A stretch of 64,000 nucleotides of DNA from Prostheceraeus crozeri. Lineage: Eukaryota > Platyhelminthes > Polycladida > Euryleptidae. Positions within the stretch are counted from its first letter, which is position 1. Every line of letters begins with the position of its first letter. A program made the position numbers and the translations under genes. The stretch is taken from NCBI GenBank assembly GCA_907163375.1, contig CAJQUW010014359.1:620001-684000 (forward strand), written 5' to 3'. This document shows, piece after piece, positions 1 through 8,800 of the stretch. The notes under the pieces are model-generated. The model was not told where the DNA came from, ran no database searches, and was given only the letters and a program-made list of their open reading frames with translations.

Positions 1-968
1 GGTCAAAGCGATTATCCCTATAAATCATATTTCAATCATGTATCACAGTTTCATCCAGCAGCACAAAAAAGTCATATGGAAGCCATGGGATGGTACAGAG
101 ATGAAGCAGGAAAATTTGATGTTGAAACAAACAGTGGCTTTGTAAAGCGATCTGCTATGATTAAAGATAGTAGAGTATGTCAGCTATATGGTCCGCTGAA
201 TTTAGACTTCTTTAGACAGTCAAAGTTTTTACTCTGTAATACCAGCATGCGACTCAAGCTGACATTGAATAAGCCTGAATTTGCGCTGAATGCATTTGCT
301 AAAGTTGACAATTTTAGAATTCATGTGGAAGATATTGCACTTTACATTCGTCGAGTAGTACCGAATCCAAGTGTCATTAGAGGGCATGCTGAAGGCCTTA
401 ACCGCCAAAATGCCATTTACCCCGTTCAGCATACAAAGCTTCTCACCTTTACAATTCCGAAAGATCAAAAGAGTTTCATGAAAGATGGCCTCTTTCCATC
501 GGAAGCACGAAGCTCCTCATGGTGGCAATGGTTGAAAATGATGCATTTAATGGTAATATAAAGAAGAATCCTTTCAATTTTAAACACAATCAGTTAAGTG
601 AAATTGCTTTACGTGTAAATGGTGTGAGTCATCCTGGTCCACCCTACAAACCAGATTTTGCTTCGGATCAATTTATGCGCAGTTATGTTGATTTTATGGA
701 TGTCTTTGGCTTTTACAATACGGATGACACCAACGGACTGACTATGAAAGAGTTTAAGAGTGGATATACTATTTATGCATTTGATTTGACTGCTGACAGC
801 GATATTAGTGCACCCTATCGTCAAGCGAACGTGCCTCATAATATTCGTTTGGATTTGACGTTCAAAAGAACACTACCTGAGACGATCAATGTATTAATTT
901 ATGCAGTCTTCGATTCAAATATTGAAATTACAAAGTATCGTGACGTGATTCTTCAGTATAATCGTTAA
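1..968 (+). pseudogene. Hexon-like major capsid protein of a Maverick/Polinton element, 5'-cut and frameshifted
   Basis: The reading frame is already open at base 1 and continues to 561 in one frame; the rest of the protein is read in a second frame from about 501 to 968. The two parts match consecutive parts of the family annotated in invertebrate genomes as F54H12.2-like, which I take to be the double-jelly-roll (hexon-like) major capsid protein of Polintons and adintoviruses. Landmarks are AGKFDVET and GPLNLDFF in the first part, and NDAFNG, KNPFNF and GYTIYAFDLT in the second. The shift near 500-515 fits loss of one base. I see no slippery heptamer, so I read it as decay rather than programmed frameshifting. 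The N terminus lies left of the window. The stop codon overlaps the start of the protease gene (TAATG). The family match is firm; the hexon assignment is from memory of the family. Confidence 0.72.
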
Positions 969-1429
969 TGAGTTGGTTGACTGCTGACGATATTAAGACT
1001 AAAGTGCAGCGTAATGCAGACGAAGCGACGTTGAAAGCTTTCGATAATGTCTATTCACTCGATACCTTACCACCTGCAGTAAATCACTATCCCATCTTTA
1101 TTGTGCTAAACACTCATTCTCAGAATTTAGGCGGTGAGCATTGGAAAGCGATCTTTATTGGAGAAGACCGACGTGGTGAACTATTTGACTCTCTTGCTCA
1201 ACCTCCAAATATACCAACACAGCAGTGGTTGAGAAAACATACGCGTCAATATCAGCGAAATGAACGCATACTACAACATCCACTTTCATCAACGTGTGCT
1301 GCTTTTGTACTGTACTTCATCTTAAGACGTTTACATGTATCTCGATTTGCATCTGTTATTCAAAACTTTTCATGTAATCCATCCTCTAATGAAAAAATGA
1401 TTTGTAAGTTCTATCATGATTTGAAATAA
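968..1429 (+). CDS. Adenain-type maturation cysteine protease
   Basis: This 153-residue protein has the layout of the adenovirus/Polinton capsid-maturation protease. Visible elements are His58 in GGEHWKAIFI, Asp74 in GELFDSLAQPP, and Gln103 followed six residues later by Cys110 in LQHPLSSTCAAF, the Gln-x6-Cys oxyanion-hole and nucleophile spacing of adenain. In the family it cleaves capsid precursors during virion maturation. The frame is intact with all catalytic residues present. The start codon overlaps the capsid stop codon by one base, so the two genes form a tight late-type unit. The stop codon overlaps a poly(A) signal (AATAAA, 1425-1430). A general Ulp1-like protease is the alternative, but neighbours and length favour adenain. 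Confidence 0.85.
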   Translation: MSWLTADDIKTKVQRNADEATLKAFDNVYSLDTLPPAVNHYPIFIVLNTHSQNLGGEHWKAIFIGEDRRGELFDSLAQPPNIPTQQWLRKHTRQYQRNERILQHPLSSTCAAFVLYFILRRLHVSRFASVIQNFSCNPSSNEKMICKFYHDLK

Positions 1430-1460
1430 AAACATCATGTTGGAAAAATTGTTTTTTATT
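1425..1460. terminator. Overlapping convergent poly(A) signals built on the two stop codons
   Basis: On the plus strand AATAAA at 1425-1430 contains the protease stop TAA (1427-1429). On the minus strand AATAAA (plus-strand TTTATT, 1455-1460) contains the stop TAA of the TBP-like gene (1456-1458). Only 26 bases separate the two stops. Both genes end Lys-stop (AAA TAA), which creates the signal. Confidence 0.6.
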
Positions 1461-2001
1461 TTACAATCCGCTGGGTACGTACATACTCAATGAGATAGTC
1501 TAGGATCACATTTGCTTGTACATGAGATTTTAGTCCAGTAATGATCACTTTACTATTATGAAAGATTGCCACATGCACAGGTAACCAACAACTAATGAGA
1601 GCTGCAGGAAAAAGTTCGGGTTCATAACACAAACTGTAACTGCTGGTACGAATCTTCAAAAATGATACACTTTCACTCAATTGAGTAGAGATCACCATAT
1701 TGTCCACAGTCAGATTCGACATCACACACCTCTCCCTCTTCCATATCCGACGTAGTAGTCTTTGTAGCTCTAAGCGCATTGACTGCGCCGATGAATGAGA
1801 AAGGGCGCCGAGAATCTGTACAGTCCCATTTGGGAAGAGTTGAAGATTCCGTGAATTGTTCATCTTCACCACTAACATTTGAGGACGGCCCGGGTAATAC
1901 TTGCTGTTTGGAAGCTGTTGGTGTAATGTTGTGAGATCGATTTTGGTGTAGAGTCTGAAGCGACGGAGAATGTTGACGATGGTGTAGCGATGGCGCTTCA
2001 T
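1456..2001 (-). CDS. TATA-binding-protein-like protein (two-repeat TBP core)
   Basis: Starting at the ATG at 1999-2001, this 181-residue protein is the size of a TBP core (about 180 residues) and shows its internal symmetry. Repeat 1 (about residues 8-85) has IVNILRRFRLYTKIDLTTL, then LQLFPNGTVQILGA, matching the TBP pattern of LIFxSGKxxxTGA. Repeat 2 (about 98-176) has NMVISTQL, then CYEPELFP, then VAIFHNSKVIITGLKS; YEPELFP is the classic TBP second-repeat signature. Of the four DNA-intercalating Phe positions of TBP, three are kept (F56, F131, F147) and the fourth, in the strand at residue 40, is Pro. The frame could extend upstream to 2145, but that part only overlaps the neighbouring gene and adds nothing TBP-like. 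A TATAAAAGG lies 34-42 bases upstream of the ATG. Likely role (inferred): promoter recognition for the element's own genes. A captured host TBP fragment is unlikely, given divergence and lack of introns. Confidence 0.8.
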   Translation of the reverse strand: MKRHRYTIVNILRRFRLYTKIDLTTLHQQLPNSKYYPGRPQMLVVKMNNSRNLQLFPNGTVQILGALSHSSAQSMRLELQRLLRRIWKRERCVMSNLTVDNMVISTQLSESVSFLKIRTSSYSLCYEPELFPAALISCWLPVHVAIFHNSKVIITGLKSHVQANVILDYLIEYVRTQRIVK

Positions 2002-2323
2002 GATGAAAGAATGAGTAAATTGAGCGATGTACCTTCCTTTTATACTTTTCCCAACTACCTTGATGAAATGTGAAGTTAGTATGAAGTTGGGAATGATAGA
2101 GTTGAATTCGCCGATTGTTGACGCGCAGCCAGATGCGATTTCCAATACGTGAATGTCTTTTCATATAGAAGTATTTCAAGTCCTTCATGATATGATGTAG
2201 AGATTGAAAATGACGATAAGATAAAGCAAACTCTCTTCTCACATTTCCAGTTGAATCTTTGAAATAGACGTTTCGATCATGATCCGTTTCAATACGTTGT
2301 AGGGAATCTAATTTCCAACTCAT
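1673..2323 (-). CDS. Small basic protein with acidic tail, possibly PC4-like; overlaps the TBP-like gene
   Basis: This protein has 216 residues. The N-terminal ~110 residues (WKLDSLQRIETDHDRNVYF, GNRIWLRVNNRRIQLYH, WEKYKRKVHRSIYSF) are paralogous to the next gene (2346-2702). They suggest two beta-rich modules each followed by a helix, reminiscent of ssDNA-binding PC4/p15 or Whirly-like folds. That fold call is a guess from pattern, not a recognised match. Residues about 110-216 form a low-complexity tail ending in an acidic stretch (DMEEGEVCDVESDCG). The tail is encoded by the same DNA as the first half of the TBP-like gene in another frame (overlap 1673-2001). The minus-strand order is this family twice, then the TBP-like gene. 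The protein family is unnamed to me; the ORF itself is convincing because of its paralog. Confidence 0.6.
   Translation of the reverse strand: MSWKLDSLQRIETDHDRNVYFKDSTGNVRREFALSYRHFQSLHHIMKDLKYFYMKRHSRIGNRIWLRVNNRRIQLYHSQLHTNFTFHQGSWEKYKRKVHRSIYSFFHHEAPSLHHRQHSPSLQTLHQNRSHNITPTASKQQVLPGPSSNVSGEDEQFTESSTLPKWDCTDSRRPFSFIGAVNALRATKTTTSDMEEGEVCDVESDCGQYGDLYSIE
2035..2043 (-). promoter_or_regulatory. Candidate TATA box for the TBP-like gene
   Basis: Reading minus strand, TATAAAAGG lies about 34-42 bases before the ATG at 2001. It sits inside the coding sequence of the upstream gene, where it encodes part of KYKRK, so it may be a coding coincidence. The paralogous position in the next gene reads TATAGAAG. 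Confidence 0.4.
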
Positions 2324-2345
2324 GATGTGTAGTAGTCATGTCTGA

Positions 2346-2702
2346 TTAAGATTTGCATAGTAGGGCGATGAACTCACGACGAATAAATGTCATGATGGAG
2401 CGATGTATATATCTTCTATACTTCTCCCAATTGTATTTGCAAAATGAGAAACAGTTTGCGGAATGAGAATGGTAGATTTGAATTTCATTTCTGTAATGTT
2501 GAAGCCAAACTTGATCACCCAAGGAGATGAATCTTAATGTTTCAAAATATTCCAAATCCCTCATGATATCATTGAGGTTGACAAATTGTCGCCATGTTAA
2601 TGTAATTCCTCTTGATGTATGACCATGAGAATTTTTGAAATGTACGTTTCCATCACGATCAACTCTGATATATTGTAGAGAGTCCAAAATCCAAGTCTTC
2701 AT
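2346..2702 (-). CDS. Small protein paralogous to the 1673-2323 gene, possibly PC4-like
   Basis: From the ATG at 2702 (MKTWILDSLQYIRVDRDGN) this is 119 residues; an ATG 12 bases upstream would add MHNI. It aligns along its length with the first 110 residues of its neighbour: LDSLQ, a D-x-D-x-N-V-x-F-K core, SLGDQVWLQHY, WEKYRRYIHRSIMTF. It lacks the acidic tail. Tandem paralogs in opposite orientation to the flanking late genes suggest an early or regulatory unit with the TBP-like gene. Its start codon and that of the plus-strand structural gene (2738) are divided by only 35 bases, so the two must share promoter DNA or use sequences within each other. Function unknown; ssDNA or nucleic-acid binding is inference. 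Confidence 0.6.
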   Translation of the reverse strand: MKTWILDSLQYIRVDRDGNVHFKNSHGHTSRGITLTWRQFVNLNDIMRDLEYFETLRFISLGDQVWLQHYRNEIQIYHSHSANCFSFCKYNWEKYRRYIHRSIMTFIRREFIALLCKS

Positions 2703-2737
2703 GATGTTATGCAAAGTTGCAGATTAGCAATATAAAA

Positions 2738-4135
2738 ATGTCGTTTTATCATATTTTGCTTAGCAATGCGGCTACAAAGAGATTTACTAGTAATCGAGCT
2801 GCACTCTTTTCTACTCCCATTGATCATGCACAACAGCTAAATGGAAATTGGGAAGTGGGTGTCACTCAACTTGTTTATAGCAACTGTGTCTATACTTTTG
2901 ATCATGAGGTGATGACTATTAATATGAGGCGTACAGCTGCTTATCAATGTGAAAAGGGGTGCCGAGTATACATTCCACAGTGGCCAAAGAAAGATCTCTT
3001 ATCATGTAAAAAGTTTATATATGATTTCTTGAATAAAGCGTGTAAACATATTGTCCAATTTACTCCGCACAATGATGATTATAATTATGTACATCATGTA
3101 GTTGAGAAAGATTGGATTGTTGGTTTAAGTCCAAGTTTAAGAAATGATTTAGGCTACCTCGCTAGCGCCTTGACAAGCTATGATAATTTTAACGTTAATT
3201 ACCACATAAGTGGCCATAAACAGTTAATATATCGAGAGGAAGCTTATTATGTAGATCTTATTCCAAGAAATGAGAAGACGTTGGTGAAGAAGATTGTGAT
3301 TAAGCCAAGAAAGACAAACATGACTCCTGAAACATTATTGAAGAAATTTAATTATCTCCTTCGAGTTGATGGCAAGCAAGTGGCAACATTGACTTATATT
3401 AAATCATCTAATCATATTGCAATAAGTAAATTAAATGATGATGATCTAGTATTAGTTTGTTCAAAAGATTTTCATCAGTTCTTACGACATCGTTCTGCAG
3501 CTGTTCATGGAAAATCTGATATGCAACATTTACCATGTGAAAGGTCAAATCAATTTGATACAGAATGGACCGTATCTTTATACAGAAAGTGTGTAGAGCC
3601 TTTAGGTGGTATCTTACATGAAACAAGAGTGTTGATACCTCGCATTATTACTTCGGTTAAATTGGTTGTAGATTATTTAAATGAAGTGACTAATGAGCAA
3701 CATATTTCATTTTCTGAAAAAGAAGGTACTTTGTCTCTCACTATAAGTGGAAAAGGTATTGAACTAATTATGGATAAAACTCTAATGGACATTTTGGGTT
3801 TTGATCAAAATATCTTTAAAAGTGGTACTGTAACCAAAGCTAGCGCAGACATGTCGCTATCGCGTCCTATTAACTATTTTCAGATATATTCCAATATTGG
3901 TGAAGATGTACGTGTGGGAGATGTTGAAGCTCCATTGCTAGCAATGATACCATACCAGCCAAAAAGCTGCAGTATTTTATCTGAGCATACTTTCAAGAAA
4001 GTGCATTATACAAAGCTGAAATCAAACTACATCCCACAAATTGATATTGCCATTTATGACGATGCTGGTGCGTTGATTCCTTTTCATAAAGATGCTGTGA
4101 CAAGTATCACACTCCATTTCCGAATGAAGAGTTAA
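2738..4135 (+). CDS. Late structural-type protein of Maverick/Polinton elements, copy 1
   Basis: The predicted protein has 465 residues from MSFYHILLSNAATKRF. The ORF could start 21 bases earlier, but the MSFY start matches the family's N terminus. It belongs to the family starting (I/F)Y-x-x-L-x-SNA-(S/A)-x-x-x-F, then N-G-x-WEVG, which I recognise as recurring beside capsid and protease genes in invertebrate Polinton/adintovirus elements. I do not know its exact role; a virion or fibre-like role is inferred from neighbours. Visible here are SNAATKRF, LNGNWEVGVTQLVYSN, and a C-terminal beta-rich segment ending VTSITLHFRMKS. The frame is intact. It is followed by its paralog after about 40 bases, same strand, with no poly(A) signal between them, so a shared transcript is likely. 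Confidence 0.65.
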   Translation: MSFYHILLSNAATKRFTSNRAALFSTPIDHAQQLNGNWEVGVTQLVYSNCVYTFDHEVMTINMRRTAAYQCEKGCRVYIPQWPKKDLLSCKKFIYDFLNKACKHIVQFTPHNDDYNYVHHVVEKDWIVGLSPSLRNDLGYLASALTSYDNFNVNYHISGHKQLIYREEAYYVDLIPRNEKTLVKKIVIKPRKTNMTPETLLKKFNYLLRVDGKQVATLTYIKSSNHIAISKLNDDDLVLVCSKDFHQFLRHRSAAVHGKSDMQHLPCERSNQFDTEWTVSLYRKCVEPLGGILHETRVLIPRIITSVKLVVDYLNEVTNEQHISFSEKEGTLSLTISGKGIELIMDKTLMDILGFDQNIFKSGTVTKASADMSLSRPINYFQIYSNIGEDVRVGDVEAPLLAMIPYQPKSCSILSEHTFKKVHYTKLKSNYIPQIDIAIYDDAGALIPFHKDAVTSITLHFRMKS

Positions 4136-4174
4136 TGCAAACGTATGCTAATATATTTTTCCAATGTGAATAAT

Positions 4175-5695
4175 ATGGAAAGTGAAAATAAGGACTCGTT
4201 TCTAATCTACTTGCCCAGTAATGCTTCTATGAATAAATTTCCCAAAAATAAACCATCAGACTATCGAGTAGAATTAAATCGGCCACTGCATTTAGAAGGT
4301 GAATGGGAGGTTGGCGTTTCTAGTATTTGCTATGATAGCAATATTCAGAATGTGAATGATTTGGAAGAAATGATATTGACTCCTCGCACCCATGATGGAA
4401 TAACGATGAATAATGCATTTCAGTTCCCATACAATTTAACGTCAGATGGAAAGTGGAACTATGAATGGATTCAGATAAAATCAGATTCTTATGAGCCATT
4501 TGGGAATGAGAAAATTATTAAGGCATTCAGCAGTGGTAATACTTCCATCATGAAGAATAAAAATCAGAAAGCTTATGAGTTTACTATCTATCATTGGAGT
4601 GGGAGACAGTTCCTCCGCTTTCATTCTTTTACTAAAGGTCTTACGCTGAGGTTGGATAGTGAATTCTATCCACATCTTGGTTTTGGTCATGGACTACATC
4701 TAACGTCAATTGCTACTGCAAATGTTAAAAAAGTTTATTCAAATCGAATCAACAAATTTCATTATAGATTTAAAATATTTGATGAAGATGTTGTAGAATG
4801 CGAAGAACGCATCATTTTGAAAAAGCGTGGTGTTCAACCTTTATCACTTATTGAGTTAGTAAAACGATGGAATGAGACTGTGGGTAAGAAGTATGGAGAG
4901 AAAATTATGGCGGACAAAAATAAGTTGGTTATTCAGAAATATAATGACAAACTTACAGTTTATTTCTCTCCAACCTTGCGTCATTTTGTAAGACATTATA
5001 CGCCTATTATTGGAAGCGGTGTGGTGTATGCTTCTCATGAATATCACACTAAAGCTGATTCAGTTAATGATGAATGGTGGGTGGACATCTATGGCGATCG
5101 CATCAAGAAAATTTACCAGTCTTATGAAGAATCTAAAGTTGCTATCAATATAATGCCGCGTCTATATCATACAGTTGAAAGCTTCATTCATGTAGTAAAT
5201 CCTTATATACAACAGAAGTTGAAGCATGTGATGAAAAGTAAATATGATGCAAAGACACACCACATTTCGTTTTCAATTGAAAATCAACGCGTTGTTCTGA
5301 AACTGGGTGATGACATTCAATGTCAATTGAGTAAAAATTTGAAAAAACTCTTTGGCTTTTCAATGCTACAAACAGTGTTTGCTGCTGCGCATACGATTGG
5401 TATAGAAACACCAATGACACTTGATAAACATGAACAGCACCTTTACATTCAAAGTGATTTGATTTTACCTATTTCTGTTGGCGAGAAAAAAGAATACATT
5501 TTACGTGATTTCATTCATGATAAAGACGCTTCATATGGAATAGTCGAGAAGTTGTTTGAATCTATTTTCTATCATCCCGTCATCAAACAAACTATACCCT
5601 CTATTGCTATCAAAATTACCAATGGTTTACAAGAGTGCATCCACGTGAAAGATACTAAATCCCTCGTAACTTTAGTGTTTCGGAAAACAAAGTGA
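4175..5695 (+). CDS. Late structural-type protein of Maverick/Polinton elements, copy 2
   Basis: This protein has 506 residues from MESENKDSFLIYLPSNASM; a start 30 bases upstream (4145) is possible but adds residues outside the family pattern. It is clearly paralogous to the preceding gene: PSNASMNKFPKN, LHLEGEWEVGVSSICYDSN near the N terminus, a middle DEWWVDIYGD paralleling DTEWTVSLYRK, and a matching hydrophobic end, SLVTLVFRKTK. Divergence is high, so the duplication is old. The frame is intact, and AATAAA follows at 5719-5724. Function unknown; a virion protein is inferred from family context. Confidence 0.65.
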   Translation: MESENKDSFLIYLPSNASMNKFPKNKPSDYRVELNRPLHLEGEWEVGVSSICYDSNIQNVNDLEEMILTPRTHDGITMNNAFQFPYNLTSDGKWNYEWIQIKSDSYEPFGNEKIIKAFSSGNTSIMKNKNQKAYEFTIYHWSGRQFLRFHSFTKGLTLRLDSEFYPHLGFGHGLHLTSIATANVKKVYSNRINKFHYRFKIFDEDVVECEERIILKKRGVQPLSLIELVKRWNETVGKKYGEKIMADKNKLVIQKYNDKLTVYFSPTLRHFVRHYTPIIGSGVVYASHEYHTKADSVNDEWWVDIYGDRIKKIYQSYEESKVAINIMPRLYHTVESFIHVVNPYIQQKLKHVMKSKYDAKTHHISFSIENQRVVLKLGDDIQCQLSKNLKKLFGFSMLQTVFAAAHTIGIETPMTLDKHEQHLYIQSDLILPISVGEKKEYILRDFIHDKDASYGIVEKLFESIFYHPVIKQTIPSIAIKITNGLQECIHVKDTKSLVTLVFRKTK

Positions 5696-5710
5696 AGTCA
5701 TTGTGATATG

Positions 5711-5724
5711 TTTATTGAAATAAA
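5711..5724. terminator. Abutting poly(A) signals for converging genes
   Basis: AATAAA at 5719-5724 serves the plus-strand structural genes (stop at 5695). TTTATT at 5711-5716 reads AATAAA on the minus strand and could serve the polymerase gene, whose stop is about 160 bases away at 5874. Confidence 0.45.
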
Positions 5725-5873
5725 AATATGTATATGAAAAACTCTTTTCACAGATATAGTGGAATGGGCTGACTGTAGGCATATATTCACAAGGAAGAAA
5801 CGATCTCATGCGATACATAAAACAACCATGTATATCTACAAAAAGCAACATCAAAATACTGAGTTAAAGTTGA

Positions 5874-8800
5874 TTATGTCAATACATCTCCTGAATGTGG
5901 TAGCGTGAGTTTTATTCTTTTGGGTGGAGGTATGTTTGTATCAGGATGTCCATGTGGAAGATATGTGTTATGTCCTATCCAACACCTCTTATCCTCCCAT
6001 GCTGAAAGTGCTCGTTTCTTGAACGTGTACGTTTTCACAGTATGAACTTGAGATTTTAAGATTGTCATATTGACAAACGTTATAGTTTTATTTTTATAGG
6101 CCTTCTTATAGGACCGATGTTTCATTTTATGAACAATGGATTTTGATATACCTTTAGCACGCTTAATACTATCTGCACATTCTTTTAGTTTCATGGAATA
6201 CATTTTAGGACGGAGGAGAATCATTTCATCTATTTCCTTTCCTGCTGTTTCATCCTTAAAACAACCAAGTTTGGCTTTATTCTGTATGGAATAGAGTGGA
6301 TGAGTGGGATTGTAGTTAGATGTGTCGAAATATTTTTCTAATGACTTGCCTACTTCATTAAAATTTAAATCTTTTTGAGTGGTAATTCCTAAAGAGAAAC
6401 TATCTGTATCACCACCCAGCAAGCGAACCTCTTTTACGAGAGGGCATGGTTTTAATATTTTGTAGAAGAGTTGATACATTTCAAGCTTGGAATAATCTAA
6501 AACGGCTTGCCCAATATAGATGGGTTTGCACAACTCAACTTCTGATTTAATCATTTTAACACCTACAAGATCCTCATCGATGATGTCTCTATCAATGAAA
6601 AGAGGTGATGAGGTCAATTTGTGATATTTTTGTTCATCAACGACTAGTTTGTAATTCATACGTTTTCTAACATCCTCCATGGTCTTTCCGAATAGACTGT
6701 TATTCTTATATTTATAAAAATCCTTTTCAAAATTATTTTGGGCGAGTGCACGTTTTTGACTGTTACTATCTATGTAGGGTTTGAGGAAGGCTTTCTGTCT
6801 AAATTTGATAATGCGGTGAACTGACTTTAGAAGCATGCCCATTTCTAAATAGAATTTTAATATGCAGAAGTGTACGAGATAATTTTTCTTATCATATTGG
6901 GTGAGTAAAAGTTTGCGGCATGGTTTGTACCTTGGCTGTCCACACTCTGTTAAGTTATTATGAAATTGTGACATGAATGGTGAAAACATATCTTCAGTCA
7001 CTTCGCCAGATTCAGGTGCAAGTGGGAAATCAGCAGTTTTATTTTTAATACTATTTGGATAAATCAAATCCACTTCAAAATAATATCCCCAATCACCTTC
7101 ATCTGGAATCTTCAGTATGTTTGAAGGGTTGGAGTAATACTCAAGCTCATTTTGATTTAACCAACTAAACTCGGAATGAGGTAGTGGTTTAGACAGTGAA
7201 CTGCCATATAAATTATTTTGGTCATAGTACTTTAGGTGGATATGATCATCACCTACTGTTTCAGATTTTATATGATGTTTATTTACAAATGTGAGACCAC
7301 CGCGTATTCCGCGCTCAAATATATTATACATCTCCGGGTCTTGTAAGAGATGAATGGTCTCACCAGTCATTTTAAAGGCTGATTTAAAGGACATGGCTGG
7401 TAGACTGACAAAGTGGACAGGATCTAATTTGTCTTCTTCTAATGCCACTCGTCGAAACTCCTGAAAGACATCAGCCAGCAAAATGACATCTAATTCTAAG
7501 TAAGCGATCATATAATCGCCAAACGTTTTACAATCAAATTTTAACCATGCCTCTTGAGCATGTTCATAGTCCTCTACTGGACAATCTTCACCCGTCAAAT
7601 CGTTTTTGAATTTGTCAATGGAAGGAAGGGTTGTTTCATTTAGTTTAGACATTGAGCTAAAATACGCATAAGGAAAGACTCCTTTGCGAGTGATTATTTC
7701 ATCCGTTAAGTTTGGATAGTGTTTCTTCAAAGTTTGACTATGGGGAAGAAACTTGAGATTACGAACGAGAGAAGCTAGTGACGCTGACATGAATTGAAAT
7801 GAATCTAAAAATTTTATTTCGAAGAAGACTGTCTTATTTTCTTTAGTTTTATCTACTGGTACTTTTGCTGTCATTGCCATGAATTTTTCTCTCGTTTGTG
7901 CTATTACATTAAACTGCCACGATTTCATCTGGCTCAACCCTCCTTTTATGAGCATATGACTGTCATAGCCCTTAAAGTTATGAAATATTACGGGTAGTAC
8001 ACGACGTCTCAACCTAAGTGAAAAGTTACATTTGGAGCAGAGTGCGTTTCTAAATTTACCAGTGATGTGATCATGATCACGCACTTTCTTAATTTTATCG
8101 TCAGCAAACGTTTTATGACATTTAGGACAGGATGTGCAACTTTCAAATTTTTGTTTGTCTTCATCTGACATATGTAGTGACTTACGCTGCAATTGGGAAT
8201 CATATGATTGTTGAAATTTAGCAGCTTTATCGAGAAATTCTAGAAATTTTGAAATGCAATCTTCACCTTGCCAAGTATGCATTTTGTTTTGTCTATTCCT
8301 AAAGTGGTCATGCCATACTTCATAGCAGGATATGGCTGCTGGCTTGTGGATGATATCATCAATGTAGCATTCTATGTCTGCGTAAATGACACGCAGGGGA
8401 TTTAATTCGTCACCATTATCCCTATGTGAAAATATTTTATCTTTGGGCATGCGTTCCATTTGTAATTTACCTCGCTTGCACCATTCATAGTGAGTTTCAA
8501 ATTTATCTTTACTCCAAAAGGAGCGGATGCAGCGGTCGCATACAAAATGTTCACCTCTTTTAGAGTGCCCCAAGTGAGTGTACAAGCGAGAGATTTTGGG
8601 AATACCACAGTAGTGCCATTCCTCGCTATCATCTTGTTTTACTAATAAGAGGTTGACTACACGTTCATAACAAGTTGAACGTGAATTATAGCGGGCACCC
8701 TTCAACCCCTTCTCCCACACGTGAACGACAATTTTAATCTTATTATGTTTTTCGAACGTTTCTACATCTTTGATTTTCATGTTGTTACTATCACAACCTT

